This document shows, in pieces, positions 32,411 to 32,792 of a stretch of 32,792 nucleotides of DNA. The stretch's first letter is position 1. Each line of letters begins with the position of its first letter. The DNA lies in contig CASGED010000139.1 in NCBI GenBank assembly GCA_949300425.1, positions 1 to 32,792 on the forward strand, in the 5' to 3' direction. A program made the translations under genes and the position numbers. The DNA comes from an uncultured Bacteroides sp. (GTDB lineage: Bacteria; Bacteroidota; Bacteroidia; Bacteroidales; Bacteroidaceae). The notes under the pieces were generated by a model that made no database searches, was not told where the DNA came from, and saw nothing but the letters and a program-made list of their open reading frames with translations.

Positions 32411-32454
32411 CAACGGCTGCTCCATATATCTTATATATATAAGAGCAGCCGTTG
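32411..32454 (+). terminator. Bidirectional terminator between barrel and PHP genes
   Basis: CAACGGCTGCTC (32411-32422) pairs perfectly with GAGCAGCCGTTG (32443-32454), with more A/T pairing in the loop. It lies between two convergent genes. T-runs on both sides are weak. Confidence 0.7.
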
Positions 32455-32464
32455 TTGTATGATG

Positions 32465-32792
32465 TCAAAGGGACGTGCGATATGAACGGTGCTCTATATA
32501 TCTTTTAAATTGTCTCACATCCGTGTTCACTATGAAGGCTTCAGGGAACTCGACTTCGTTTATCAACTCGAGCGCATAATCGTAACGGGCGATATCGAAA
32601 GAGATGTGGGCGTCGCTGCCAAGGATGATGGGGACTTCGTATTGTTTGCACAAGCGGAGAATCTCCAGATTGTTGGGACGGGCTTCCTCTTTGTGGCGAC
32701 AAGGGCGTAGGGAGCTGTTGTTGATTTCCAGTAAGGTATGATGCTCTTTGGCGGCACGCACAAGCGGTTCGAAGTGGAGTTGGGCGGTGCCG
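32465..32792 (-). CDS. PHP-domain phosphoesterase, C-terminal part (cut by window edge)
   Basis: The frame stays open to the window end, 109 codons; the apparent GTG start at 32761 is internal because the sequence continues upstream (GTAQLHFEPLVRAAKEH). Family motifs: LLEINNSSL, a Cys/His/Asn-containing stretch, and IILGSDAHISFDI, where Asp and His bind metal in PHP phosphatases such as E. coli YcdX and histidinol phosphatases. It is probably a metal-dependent phosphatase; the substrate is not known. The N-terminal HxH motif lies outside the window. Confidence 0.8.
   Translation of the reverse strand, partial: GTAQLHFEPLVRAAKEHHTLLEINNSSLRPCRHKEEARPNNLEILRLCKQYEVPIILGSDAHISFDIARYDYALELINEVEFPEAFIVNTDVRQFKRYIEHRSYRTSL

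Overview
The window reads as a chromosome segment of a gut Bacteroides-like bacterium (Bacteroidales). The evidence is: promoters of the Bacteroidetes type (TTTG, 19 bases, TAnnTTTG), lipoproteins with an acidic patch right after the lipidated cysteine, a START-like domain protein and a tricorn-like S41 peptidase typical of this group, a long LptF/LptG-family permease, and a division/cell-wall (dcw) cluster in Bacteroidetes order. The genus is an inference; no rRNA or other species marker is present.

Left end (1-4110) is accessory. It holds the cut N-terminus of a tyrosine integrase reading out of the window, a decayed AAA/DUF4143 ATPase gene that lost its middle, a 400-base stretch of short repeats, and then an intact two-gene operon: a secreted C10 (streptopain-like) cysteine protease lipoprotein followed 39 bases later by a serpin lipoprotein. 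A protease beside a protease inhibitor, both apparently anchored at the cell surface, is the most interesting system here.

Region 4141-9763 is housekeeping. A minus-strand operon lptF/G-family permease, ribBA, aminotransferase (aspC-like) is followed by a START-like protein with its own promoter, a tRNA-Met with a textbook promoter and terminator, and a VOC-family protein.

Region 9776-26803 is one long minus-strand run: rsmH, ftsL-like, ftsI (PBP with PASTA), murE, mraY, murD, ftsW, murG, murC, ftsQ, ftsA, ftsZ, then a broken TPR regulator-like gene, a nitroreductase and the VOC protein. The cluster covers lipid-linked peptidoglycan precursor synthesis (MurE, MurD, MurC, MraY, MurG), septal synthesis (FtsW, FtsI) and the divisome (FtsZ, FtsA, FtsQ, FtsL). 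mraZ and murF are not in it. Several leaders inside this run carry tandem 7-base A/T-rich repeats just before the start codon.

Right end (26968-32792): an AraC-family regulator, a 570-base non-coding stretch with strong dyad symmetries, a large tricorn-like S41 peptidase, a divergent small outer-membrane beta-barrel protein, and the cut C-terminal part of a PHP-domain phosphoesterase.
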